64,000 bases of DNA, taken from NCBI GenBank assembly GCA_014444615.1, contig PVXE01000008.1, positions 1 through 64,000 of the forward strand. The letters are read 5' to 3'. Made by a program: the position numbers and the translations under genes. Below the pieces are notes generated by a model. The model did no database searches. It saw nothing but the letters and a program-made list of their open reading frames with translations, and had not been told where the DNA came from. This document shows positions 46,042 to 55,439 of this stretch, one piece after another. How positions within the stretch are numbered: position 1 is the first letter of the stretch; every line of letters starts with the position of its first letter. The DNA is from Tagaea sp. CACIAM 22H2. Lineage in GTDB: Bacteria > Pseudomonadota > Alphaproteobacteria > CACIAM-22H2.

Positions 46042-47538
46042 TCAACGCGCGTCGGCCATGCGCCGATGCACGGGGCACGGCGCCGATCCGTGCGCGAGGC
46101 AGAACGTGCCGACGAATTTCGACATCTCGGCGGCCGCACTCGCCGCCCCGGCATTCGTCGCGTCGAGCCGTGCGGCGGCCGCTTCCGCTTTGCGGCGCAA
46201 CGCGGCTTCGTCGATCGTCAGCAACTTGCCGTCCGCCAGCACCGTACGGCCCGCGATCATCACCTTGTCGATCGACGCGCCGGATTCGCCGAACACGGTC
46301 TGCGTCATCGGGTTGCGGAACGGCACGAAATTCGGCGCGTCGAGGCACAGGAACACGATATCGGCGGCGTAGCCGGGGGCGAGCTTGCCGATCTTGTCGA
46401 AGCCCAGCAGCGCCGCCGAGCCTTCGGTCGCCAGCGCGAAGGCTTCGTCGGCCGACAGCCAGCGCTCGAAGTCGGGCCCGCGCAGACGCGACAGGAACGA
46501 CGCAAGGCGCGTCGCCTCGAACATGTTCTGTCCGTCCGACGTGTTGGTCGCGTCGGTGCCGATGCCCACGCGCAAGCCAGCGTCGAGCATTTCGCGCACG
46601 GCGGCCACGCCCGACCCCAAACGCAGATTGCTGGGCGGGTTATGCGCGACCGCGCAGCCCTTGTCGGCAAGGCGCTTGATGTCGTCGGGCTCGAGCCAAA
46701 TCCCATGCGCGCCGCTGAACTCCGGCCCGAGCACGCCAAGCTTGTCGAGATGCTCGACCATCGTGCAGCCGTAACGCGCATGCGCCGCGAGGGCTTGCGG
46801 CTTCGACTCGCAAAGATGGGTCTGGAAGCGCAACCCGGTGTCGCGCGCGAGCCGAGAGGCGGCGATCAAGAATTCGTCGCTGGCATGCAGCGGAATGGTC
46901 GGCGCCACGCCGGGGCGCACCATCGCGCGATCATGCGGCCAAGTCTCGATCGCCTTTCGCACGGTCGCGAGGCTGACCTCGAAACCCTGCATCGCCATGG
47001 CGGCGGCTTTGGACTTATGCGGCTCGGGGATCGCGTCGAGCAAGGCCGGGAAGGCCTGGAACAGCGTGCGGTCGGCAAGCATCGGCGCGACGACCGCGCG
47101 CATGCCGGCATCGGCATAGGCTTGGCCCACGGCATGCGCGCCCTCGACCGAGGGGGCCGGAATTTCGACGAACAGATCGAACGCGGCCGTGCAGCCGCGC
47201 CTTATCATCTCGACCGCCGACAAGGCCGCCGAAATGTATTTGTCCTCCAGCGTGCGCGAACCATTGATCGCGCCGTTGCCGGTGAGGAACAATTCCAGGG
47301 GTACACGATCGGCGACCGCCCCGCGCCCCAGCCCGCCATGGGCGTGGGTGTGGGAGTTGATCAGGCCGGGGATCAGCAACCGGTCGGACGCGTTGAGCGT
47401 TTCGGCCGCGGCTGCTTCGATCTTGCCGATTTCGGCGATCGTGCCGTCGACGACCAGGATATCGGCGTGGGGCGCTTGTCCGGTTTTGGAATCGAGAACG
47501 CGCCCGCCGGTGATTTTCAGCGGGCGCGTTCCGATCAT
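46042..47538 (-). CDS. Amidohydrolase family protein (TRZ/ATZ/cytosine-deaminase type)
   Basis: 498-residue metal-dependent hydrolase. PGLINSHTHAHGGLGRG (H63, H65) is the N-terminal metal motif; FQTHLCESKPQ, GAHGIWLEPDDIKRLADKG and GIGTDATNTSDGQNMFE supply the later histidines and aspartate of the TIM barrel. The C-terminal extension has several extra Cys/His residues (FCLAHGSAPCPVHRRM), resembling a small metal-binding tail. Such enzymes deaminate heterocycles or nucleoside-like compounds. It follows the NMT1-like binding protein gene by 10 bp. Confidence 0.87.
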   Translation of the reverse strand: MIGTRPLKITGGRVLDSKTGQAPHADILVVDGTIAEIGKIEAAAAETLNASDRLLIPGLINSHTHAHGGLGRGAVADRVPLELFLTGNGAINGSRTLEDKYISAALSAVEMIRRGCTAAFDLFVEIPAPSVEGAHAVGQAYADAGMRAVVAPMLADRTLFQAFPALLDAIPEPHKSKAAAMAMQGFEVSLATVRKAIETWPHDRAMVRPGVAPTIPLHASDEFLIAASRLARDTGLRFQTHLCESKPQALAAHARYGCTMVEHLDKLGVLGPEFSGAHGIWLEPDDIKRLADKGCAVAHNPPSNLRLGSGVAAVREMLDAGLRVGIGTDATNTSDGQNMFEATRLASFLSRLRGPDFERWLSADEAFALATEGSAALLGFDKIGKLAPGYAADIVFLCLDAPNFVPFRNPMTQTVFGESGASIDKVMIAGRTVLADGKLLTIDEAALRRKAEAAAARLDATNAGAASAAAEMSKFVGTFCLAHGSAPCPVHRRMADAR

Positions 47539-47548
47539 GGGCTTGTCC

Positions 47549-48583
47549 TCAGTTGGTCAGATACACCAGCTCGCGCTCGGCGCGCGGCGGCAGGAAAGAG
47601 CGGTTGAAAATCTCCGACGGCGCGGGCGTGCGGGTCAAGCCATAACCCTGCACGACCATGTCGATCGAGCGCGCCAACCGGTCGTCCTTCACGTCGCCCG
47701 CCCCGATCTCCTTCGCTTCGGCCGAAATCATCAGCTTTTCGTAGGCGAAGCGCAGGCGGCGCTGCTCGACCGGAATATCGACCAGCTGGTCGAACTTCTT
47801 CACGGACTCCATCGCGCCGCCGATATCCTTGCCGACATCGATCGTGGCTTGGCAGACGGCGCGCACGAGGCCCTGCACCGCGCGGGGATTTTCCTTCAGC
47901 AGCTTTTGCGAGACCATCAACCCGTTCGAGTAAAGGTCCATGCCGAAATCGCCGAACGGAAACCACGTATAGTCCTTGTCGGGGTCCTGGCCGAGACCGA
48001 CCAGATTGAAGTAGCTGGTGATGTTGAACACCATCGCCGCGTCCATATGGCCCTGGATCAGCATCGGCTCCTGCAGATTGGGCGCCATGGTCGTGAACTT
48101 GATCTTGGATAGATCGAGATTGTTGACCTTGGCGAAGACCGGCATCAATCGCGTGGTCGGCGTGCCTTGGGCACCGCCCAGCGTCTTGCCTTCGAAATCC
48201 TTGATCGTCTTGATGCCGCTGGCGTTGCGCGCGACCACGGCGAAGGGCGGCTGCGTCCACATCTGGAATACCATCACCGGCGCCATGCCCGGCGAGGAAG
48301 CCGCGTTCTGGATGATCGCGTTGATGTCGCCGAAGCCCGCGTCATAGGCCCCACCCATGATGCGCGTGATCGTGGCGCCCGAGCCTTCGCCCTGATCGAT
48401 AACCACGTTCAAACCTTCGCGGGCGAAATAGCCCTTGTCGCGCGCCACGAAGAACGCGGCGTCCGACCCTTGGGTTTTCCAACCCAGCGTAAAGCGGATC
48501 GTGGTCGGTTGCTGGGCGATGGCCGTGCCGGCCGCCAGGGCGAAAGCGCCGGCGAAGGCGAGGGTTTTGAGCAGATTCCGCAT
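47549..48583 (-). CDS. NMT1/THI5-like substrate-binding protein
   Basis: 344-residue periplasmic protein with a signal peptide (1-23, ending TAIA). TIRFTLGWKTQGSDAAFFVARDKGYFAREGLNVVID and GEGSGATITRIMGGAYDAGFGDINAII are hallmarks of the NMT1/SsuA-like fold that binds pyrimidine precursors, sulfonates or nitriles. No permease or ATPase gene is adjacent. With the linked amidohydrolase, a heterocyclic or amide-bearing ligand is plausible. Confidence 0.87.
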   Translation of the reverse strand: MRNLLKTLAFAGAFALAAGTAIAQQPTTIRFTLGWKTQGSDAAFFVARDKGYFAREGLNVVIDQGEGSGATITRIMGGAYDAGFGDINAIIQNAASSPGMAPVMVFQMWTQPPFAVVARNASGIKTIKDFEGKTLGGAQGTPTTRLMPVFAKVNNLDLSKIKFTTMAPNLQEPMLIQGHMDAAMVFNITSYFNLVGLGQDPDKDYTWFPFGDFGMDLYSNGLMVSQKLLKENPRAVQGLVRAVCQATIDVGKDIGGAMESVKKFDQLVDIPVEQRRLRFAYEKLMISAEAKEIGAGDVKDDRLARSIDMVVQGYGLTRTPAPSEIFNRSFLPPRAERELVYLTN

Positions 48584-50584
<2,001 letters not shown>

Positions 50585-50610
50585 CGCGCGGCCGCTTCAC
50601 GACAACGCAA

Positions 50611-50647
50611 ACCCCGGTGCGGGCATTTCCCGCACCGGGGTTTTTTT
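50611..50647 (+). terminator. leuA rho-independent terminator
   Basis: A perfect 13-bp stem (50611-50623 with 50629-50641) with a 5-base loop CATTT and seven T. It ends leuA transcription and at the same time forms part of repeat A. Confidence 0.95.
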
Positions 50648-50677
50648 ATCGGGCGCCCGATTGACCTGGTTGCATTT

Positions 50678-50700
50678 CATGCGCGAAACTCGCGTGCATG
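50678..50700 (+). promoter_or_regulatory. Start-codon-sequestering hairpin, copy 1
   Basis: CATGCGCG (50678-50685) pairs with CGTGCATG (50693-50700), one G-U pair included, across a 7-base loop. The right arm contains the whole ATG of the 50698 gene. No good ribosome-binding site precedes it, so translation may be low or conditional. Confidence 0.5.
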
Positions 50701-51642
50701 AAAAAAGCCTGGTTCGCCCTCGCCGCTTTGGCCGGTATCGCCGTCGCGGGCGTCATCGCCGATCGGCTACCTCAGCCATCCTTCGACAAACCGCTTTATG
50801 TAGCGATCGAACCCCCATCTTCGGCCGAAGCTTGCGCCGCATGGCAAGCGCGTGCCATGCGGCGCGCCAAGCATTGGCGGGCCTCGCTCGAAGCCTTTGA
50901 AGGCTTTTCCCGCTATCAAGGTGCGTGCCATCCCAAGGACCAAGCCACAGGCCGGGCGATGATCGAATCCGCCATCGCCAAAGGTGCTGGCGAAGCGCTG
51001 TTCATTGAGTATTTCTTGGCACTCGCCACGCACGGCGACAGCGACCGCGCCGACCGTGAATTTCCGATCGTCGCCGAAATTCTAGTCACTTATCCCGGCA
51101 ATCATCGGAAACTGATGGCCGATTGGGAGAGATTATTGCCATTCGTCCTACGGGAACGCGCCGAGTTTCGCAATCTCGACCAATGGGCGGCTATCGTCGA
51201 GCGAATCGACCACGTCCTTTCGCGCCCCACGATCGCGGCGCGCGCCGAACGCGCCTATCTCGACTTGTTACTGCTGCGTGTTCGGGAAATCGACGAGTAT
51301 GCGGGTAGCTTGCTGACGGACAAAGTCGGGCGCATGGGCCGTATCGATTTGCCGAAAGGCCGGCATCGCGACATGTATCTGCATGCCGCCGCCAATTGTG
51401 GAAACGCTGAAGCGATACGCCACCGAGCCCAGCTCTATATTTCCGGAGGCCTCTTTCAGCCAAATGCGGAATGGATCGCACGATCGCTGATCTGGCTCGA
51501 AGAGCAAGAGGGCAAGCCGAGCGATCTGCTGGCAAAGGTCACGGAAATGGGGAAGTTTCGTCCTTTCGACAACGATCGCTGGCGTGCCATCGAAAGCTAC
51601 GAAGACGTCAAAGCCAGAAACTGCGGCACTCGCACGAAATGA
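50698..51642 (+). CDS. Secreted four-cysteine helical protein, putative immunity protein 1
   Basis: 314 residues, no family recognised. The N-terminus MKKAWFALAALAGIAV is a signal peptide or anchor, identical to that of the 52723 gene. The mature part has exactly four cysteines (C46, C77, C234, C309) and helical, Sel1/TPR-like repeats (GRAMIESAIAKGAGEALFIEY, AEAIRHRAQLYISGG). The 52723 protein has four cysteines at nearly equal spacing and shares LSRP and AIR motifs, so both are one fold that has diverged strongly. It is convergent with the variable end of the orphan effector fragment, 6 bp apart. A role in neutralising that effector in the periplasm is inference. Confidence 0.75.
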   Translation: MKKAWFALAALAGIAVAGVIADRLPQPSFDKPLYVAIEPPSSAEACAAWQARAMRRAKHWRASLEAFEGFSRYQGACHPKDQATGRAMIESAIAKGAGEALFIEYFLALATHGDSDRADREFPIVAEILVTYPGNHRKLMADWERLLPFVLRERAEFRNLDQWAAIVERIDHVLSRPTIAARAERAYLDLLLLRVREIDEYAGSLLTDKVGRMGRIDLPKGRHRDMYLHAAANCGNAEAIRHRAQLYISGGLFQPNAEWIARSLIWLEEQEGKPSDLLAKVTEMGKFRPFDNDRWRAIESYEDVKARNCGTRTK

Positions 51643-51648
51643 CGATTT

Positions 51649-52596
51649 CTATGCTCCGCGCGAGATTGCGTCTCGAACGACTTCGTTACGCATGTCGAGT
51701 TCGCGCCGAATAGCTTTCAACCAATTATCGTATGCTTCTCGCTCCCGCTCCAATCGGCCGAGTTCAGATTCCGCCCGTGTTGCCTCGGCCCGCGACATTG
51801 ACCAATCTCGCTCGCGCAGCACGTTTCCACCGACGGCAGCAACACCCGCCGCAGCGGCGGCGCTTGCGGCCACCCCCGGAACCGTCATCGCGGCACCGCT
51901 GACCGGACCGCCAAGGGCTTCAGCAGCGATGACACGCACCGCTGGATTCCGAACCGCGTTTGCCGTCGCGAACGTCGCGGCACGCGCCGCGTCAACGGGT
52001 AGTCGCCCGAAGAACTTATCATTGATCGCCTGCGAGGCGGCGTCAGCCGACTTTAGGCGATCCTGTGCCTCGCCGATCTTGAGATCGATATCCTTCAGAT
52101 CGCGATCCGACTGCCGAAGGATCGCTTGCAGATCTTCATCCGCGAGTTTGGTGAAATCGGGGAATGGCGTGATCGGCGCATCGGGCTCCCGAATGGTCCC
52201 GGGACCCATCGCGATTTGGATCGGCGGCGACTCCTTCGCCTCACCACCCGGCTGCGCGTCGGCTGCGCGTTCCGCCCGGCCCTCTTCGACCATCGCCGCA
52301 TAGCGCTGGGCGGCATCGGGGCGGATCGTGCCGATCGGCGGGCCTTGGGGGATTTCGCTGGCGAGATAGGCGCTCTGATAGTCGGGCTTGTCGCCGAGAG
52401 CGTGGAGCATCGCGCGGGCGAACTGGTTCCCCTCGCCCGGACGCTGGGCTTCCCAGCGCCGCGTCATATCGCGCGCCTGGATCATGCCGCGCACCGCGTC
52501 CACATCGATATTCTTGCGCAGTTCGGCGGGAATGCCCTCGAACGAGCCGTTCGCCCGGATCGCGTGGCGCACCCAGCTGTCGTTCCATTCGTCGAA
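51649..52596 (-). pseudogene. Orphan effector C-terminal cassette (N-terminus missing)
   Basis: An open frame of about 316 codons with no plausible start codon at its 5' end. Its first part (from about DEWNDSW to EEGRAERA, 110 residues) is almost identical to residues 161-273 of the 53692 protein; the rest differs. The private part has LADEDLQAILRQSDRDLKDID, an Ala/Gly/Val-rich hydrophobic stretch (GAAMTVPGVAASAAAAAGVA) and a charged coiled-coil tail. At 52596 the homology stops and repeat A copy 2 begins within 17 bp. It is probably silent, unless translated from an internal ATG, and could be reactivated by recombination with the 53692 gene. Confidence 0.75.
52256..52595 (-). repeat. Cassette-end repeat B, copy 1 (effector linker)
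   Basis: 340 bp matching 54245-54584 with roughly 15 substitutions and no indels (about 95% identity by eye). It codes the shared linker of the two minus-strand genes. Many substitutions are at third codon positions. Similarity stops sharply at both ends. Confidence 0.9.
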
Positions 52597-52633
52597 TCCC
52601 GCCTTCGCCGCCGCCGCTTCACGGCAACGCAAA

Positions 52634-52670
52634 CCCCGGTGCGGGAATTCCCCGCATCGGGGCTTTCTCT
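52634..52670 (+). terminator. Duplicated leuA-type terminator
   Basis: A 12-bp stem (52634-52645 with 52651-52662, one G-U pair) with loop AATTC followed by the pyrimidine-rich CTTTCTCT. The T-run is weaker than in copy 1. It has no leuA upstream and appears to be carried along as part of the cassette end. Confidence 0.75.
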
Positions 52671-52702
52671 TTATTGGGCGCCCGATTGACGCGGTTGCAT
52701 TT

Positions 52703-52725
52703 CATGCGCGAAACTCGCGCGCATG
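52703..52725 (+). promoter_or_regulatory. Start-codon-sequestering hairpin, copy 2
   Basis: CATGCGCG (52703-52710) pairs perfectly with CGCGCATG (52718-52725), loop AAACTCG. The ATG at 52723 is inside the stem, as in copy 1. The one base that differs from copy 1 in the stem changes G-U to G-C, so pairing is retained. Confidence 0.5.
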
Positions 52726-53670
52726 AAAAAAGCTTGGTTCGCTCTCGCCGCTTTGGCCGGTATCGCCGTTTGGAGTGCGGCCGTTGAGTATTCGGTAATG
52801 CGGCGCGGCGGCCTAACTGTCAGAGATTGCGAAACTATTCGCTCGGTCTTCTTGGGCCGAGACACGGCGAACGGCACGTTCATGATCGAGGCTTTGGGCC
52901 TCGAAAACGGCTGCATCCCGCCCGACCGCCACGTCACGCGTCGGATCGTAAAGCGGCTCCATTCATTTGAGAATCCCGGCCTATCGATCGTCGATTACGT
53001 CGATCGGCTTCTCCTGACGCACCGCGACGACGCAGCCGCGCGTTGGCTACCGGCCGCCGCGGCCGTTCATTTAGCATGGGACCGTTTGCCATTGACGAAC
53101 GGAACCGCACCGCAGGTTAGATCATCGCGATTAAGAACCGAAATCGACAAGCTGCACAATACCCTCAAAGGCGACGACACGGCGGCTATCGTCGATTCAC
53201 TGGAGAAGTATTTGTCGCGCCCCGCGCTTGCGCCGTCGGCTGAATGGGATGCCGCCGATCAACTTCTCAAGCGCCTGCGGCTTATCGCGACGCGGGAGTA
53301 TTTCTATTGGTACGCTCGATCGAGCGAATGGCGCCGAACGCCGACAACAAACCATCTATTTTCCGTTAGCATCTACAATCCAGCCATAATCTGCGACGAC
53401 AGTCGTGCCATTCGGCGCGTCGCGGAACTGTTTCTTGCCGGTCAGGCGAGCGACCTCAATGGCGAATACGCTTTGCGCGGCCTATTGCGAATTGCCGAAA
53501 AGTACCCCGATTTTCCCGACCTTGCCGAGCGCATCGCCGCGAAGCTTGGCGATAGCGTCTCGTTGCGGCTCGAACCGTTCTCGATAAAATATGACCGCGA
53601 AGTCGTCGCGCCGGACAATTGCACTTCGGCGATACAATTGATCTCTCGACAAGATGCAAGCACTCGATAG
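52723..53670 (+). CDS. Secreted or anchored four-cysteine protein, putative immunity protein 2
   Basis: 315 residues, no family recognised. The first 16 residues equal those of the 50698 protein; then the sequences diverge. Exactly four cysteines (C36, C64, C224, C300) match the spacing of its paralogue (28, 160 and 76 residues apart, against 31, 157 and 75). Shared short motifs are LSRP near residue 160 and AIRR followed by AELFLAG. The hydrophobic N-terminus is followed by VWSAAVEYSV and may be an uncleaved anchor. It is convergent with the complete effector gene, 21 bp apart. Immunity function is inferred from layout only. Confidence 0.75.
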   Translation: MKKAWFALAALAGIAVWSAAVEYSVMRRGGLTVRDCETIRSVFLGRDTANGTFMIEALGLENGCIPPDRHVTRRIVKRLHSFENPGLSIVDYVDRLLLTHRDDAAARWLPAAAAVHLAWDRLPLTNGTAPQVRSSRLRTEIDKLHNTLKGDDTAAIVDSLEKYLSRPALAPSAEWDAADQLLKRLRLIATREYFYWYARSSEWRRTPTTNHLFSVSIYNPAIICDDSRAIRRVAELFLAGQASDLNGEYALRGLLRIAEKYPDFPDLAERIAAKLGDSVSLRLEPFSIKYDREVVAPDNCTSAIQLISRQDASTR

Positions 53671-53691
53671 TCCGGCCATTTCCCCGGAATA

Positions 53692-55062
53692 CTACTGGCC
53701 TTCGATCGGAGCTTGCTTCACGGATTTACGCCGTTCGATCTCGGCCCGAACGGCATCTCGGCGCGCCATGTTTTTCTTGAGTTCGTCCAATGCGATGTTC
53801 TGAAGGCGTATCGCTTCTTCCTCCCGATCTCGAAGCGGCGGAAATTCTTCACTCATTTTGACGAACTCCTCGGCAAGCGACATTGCGCCGCCTGACATTG
53901 CGCCCTTGAAAGTGCGACGCAAAAATTTCTCGATATTCTGAGGATGGCGACGAATCATATCCTCTAGGGTTCCTTGAACATTTTCATCAATAGCCCCCTC
54001 GAATCCGCCTCCGGTCAGCGCTTCTCGTATCCGGCGATTTACATCCCTTAACATCCGATCGCGCGCAATGATCGCTTGCTCCACGTTTTTAGCTTCACCT
54101 CCCAAATCCTTAGTCATTCGTTCGACATTCAAATTCTCGCTGCGCAGTCGATTCTCGAGTTCAGCATCCGACATTTCCTCAAGCGGTGGCTTCGCTTGCG
54201 CGATCTCGGTGCCCTTTTCGCCAGGCGCTTGCGTGACTTGCTGGGCGTCGGTGGCGCGTTCCGCCCGTCCCTCTTCGACCATCGCCGCATAGCGCTGGGC
54301 GGCATCGGGGCGGATCGTGCCGATCGGCGGGCCTTGGGGGATTTCGCTTGCGAGATAGGCGCTCTGGTAGTCGGGCTTGTCGCCGAGAGTGTGGAGCATC
54401 GCGCGCGCGAACTGGTTGCCCTCGCCGGGACGCTGGGCTTCCCAGCGCCGCGTCATGTCGCGCGCCTGGACCATGCCGCGCACCGCGTCGACGTCGATAT
54501 TCTTGCGCAGTTCGACCGGAATACCCTCGAACGAGCCGTTCGCCCGGATCGCGTGGCGCACCCAGCTGTCGTTCCATTCGTCGAGCTCCGTCCCCGCCGT
54601 CAGCGGATCGAGGCGCGGATGCGGGTTGATCTTCAGCTCCGGCCAGCGATCGACCAGCAGCCCATCCTCGCCCTTCTCGCGCAATGCATGATGCGCGTCT
54701 GCCATCGCCGGCGTCGGGGCGGGATACTCGGCGAACACATCGCCGAAATCCTGGCGGAACCGATTGATCGTCTCGCCGTCGGGGCGCATGAACCCATCGA
54801 CCTTCAGGCCATTGCGCTTTTGATATTCCTTGATCGGCGCGTCCAGGCGCTCGTTGGCGTAGCCCCAGGGCCCGTCGAGCTTTTCCAGATCGAACAGCCC
54901 CGCCTGATTCAGCAGGCTTTCGACCTTGATCACGTCCCGGCGATGATTGATGCGCCCGCGCCCGACCTCGTCGGACAGCGCGAACCAGTCGCTCGACCCC
55001 GGCCGGTCGCCGAGCATCAGATCGTCGTCTTGTTTGAGCCAGGTGGGGATGGGGAAGGACAT
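53692..55062 (-). CDS. Peptidoglycan-binding-like modular protein, putative effector
   Basis: 456 residues, no signal peptide. An N-terminal peptidoglycan-binding-like domain lies at about 42-104 (VIKVESLLNQAGLFDLEKLD, APIKEYQKRNGLKVDGFMRP, GETINRF). A linker (161-273) is shared with the orphan fragment at 51649, and a private helical C-terminal region (about 281-456) is rich in coiled coil, with LRRTFKGAMSGGAMSLAEEF and a basic tail. The ATG at 55062 has GGGAG 7 bp upstream; an in-frame upstream start is less likely. The layout, conserved N-terminus plus variable end beside a secreted partner gene, resembles polymorphic effectors. No catalytic motif is recognised in the C-terminal region. 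Confidence 0.75.
   Translation of the reverse strand: MSFPIPTWLKQDDDLMLGDRPGSSDWFALSDEVGRGRINHRRDVIKVESLLNQAGLFDLEKLDGPWGYANERLDAPIKEYQKRNGLKVDGFMRPDGETINRFRQDFGDVFAEYPAPTPAMADAHHALREKGEDGLLVDRWPELKINPHPRLDPLTAGTELDEWNDSWVRHAIRANGSFEGIPVELRKNIDVDAVRGMVQARDMTRRWEAQRPGEGNQFARAMLHTLGDKPDYQSAYLASEIPQGPPIGTIRPDAAQRYAAMVEEGRAERATDAQQVTQAPGEKGTEIAQAKPPLEEMSDAELENRLRSENLNVERMTKDLGGEAKNVEQAIIARDRMLRDVNRRIREALTGGGFEGAIDENVQGTLEDMIRRHPQNIEKFLRRTFKGAMSGGAMSLAEEFVKMSEEFPPLRDREEEAIRLQNIALDELKKNMARRDAVRAEIERRKSVKQAPIEGQ
54245..54584 (-). repeat. Cassette-end repeat B, copy 2
   Basis: 340-bp copy of 52256-52595, here inside an intact gene, coding residues about 161-273 of the putative effector. With repeat A it bounds a 1.97-kb cassette. 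Confidence 0.9.
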
Positions 55063-55439
55063 CGAAAAACTCCCGAGGGCCGGAAACGGCATTCAGGATC
55101 GATACATCCAAAAACACGAACAAGTTATTTTATAATAGGATTAAATTCCCGATTTCGCGCGGATAGGAATTTAATCCTCACCCGAACCGCCCGCGCATCG
55201 ACGAAGATTTGCGCAAGGCGTGCGGGCGCGGGAACGAATGATCGTTTTCGGGCATGCGCAGCAAACGGCCGCGCGAAATCGCGGCGACAAAAACGAGCGA
55301 CGATGCCGCAAACGACGCGCCGCAAGCGTGTGGATCGCGGCCCGGCGAAACGCATTCACGCGCGGAATTTCGGCCGTTCGGCGCGGCGCCGAAACCGATT
55401 CGATCCCGCAAGCCGATGAAAGCGCAGAAAAATTCGCGC
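55063..55439. other. Non-coding gap upstream of the putative effector gene
   Basis: 377 bp in which I see no supported gene. The part nearest the effector (55100-55180) is strikingly AT-rich and holds the inverted repeat at 55137-55178; the remainder returns to high GC with only shadow open frames. Confidence 0.6.
55137..55178. repeat. Perfect 13-bp inverted repeat in an AT-rich patch
   Basis: AGGATTAAATTCC (55137-55149) and its exact reverse complement (55166-55178), separated by 16 bp, lie 75-116 bp upstream of the effector start codon. It may be an operator for a dimeric regulator or a hairpin in a leader. AT-rich palindromes are rare elsewhere in this window. Confidence 0.8.

Larger units (their letters stand above)
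50591..50744 (+). repeat. Cassette-end repeat A, copy 1 (leuA terminator plus signal-peptide codons)
   Basis: 154 bp nearly identical to 52613-52769 (copy 2, 157 bp). It begins 7 bp after the leuA stop codon, holds the leuA terminator, the leader with a start-codon hairpin and the first 15-16 codons of the signal-peptide gene. Similarity ends abruptly after the codons for GIAV. Differences are scattered substitutions and a 3-bp length change in the T-rich segment. Confidence 0.9.
52613..52769 (+). repeat. Cassette-end repeat A, copy 2
   Basis: 157-bp near copy of 50591-50744. It carries a second version of the leuA terminator, the leader hairpin and the signal-peptide codons, now placed directly beside the broken 5' end of the orphan effector fragment. 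Confidence 0.9.

Noticed and set aside
50661..50900. Open frame using the upstream ATG at 50679
   Set aside because: It is out of frame with the signal-peptide gene and gives an Arg-rich product; the ATG at 50698 begins a proper signal sequence conserved in the second copy.
50591..55178. Region as an insertion sequence or prophage
   Set aside because: No transposase, integrase, terminal inverted repeats with target duplication, or phage structural genes are present; the repeats are direct and partly coding.
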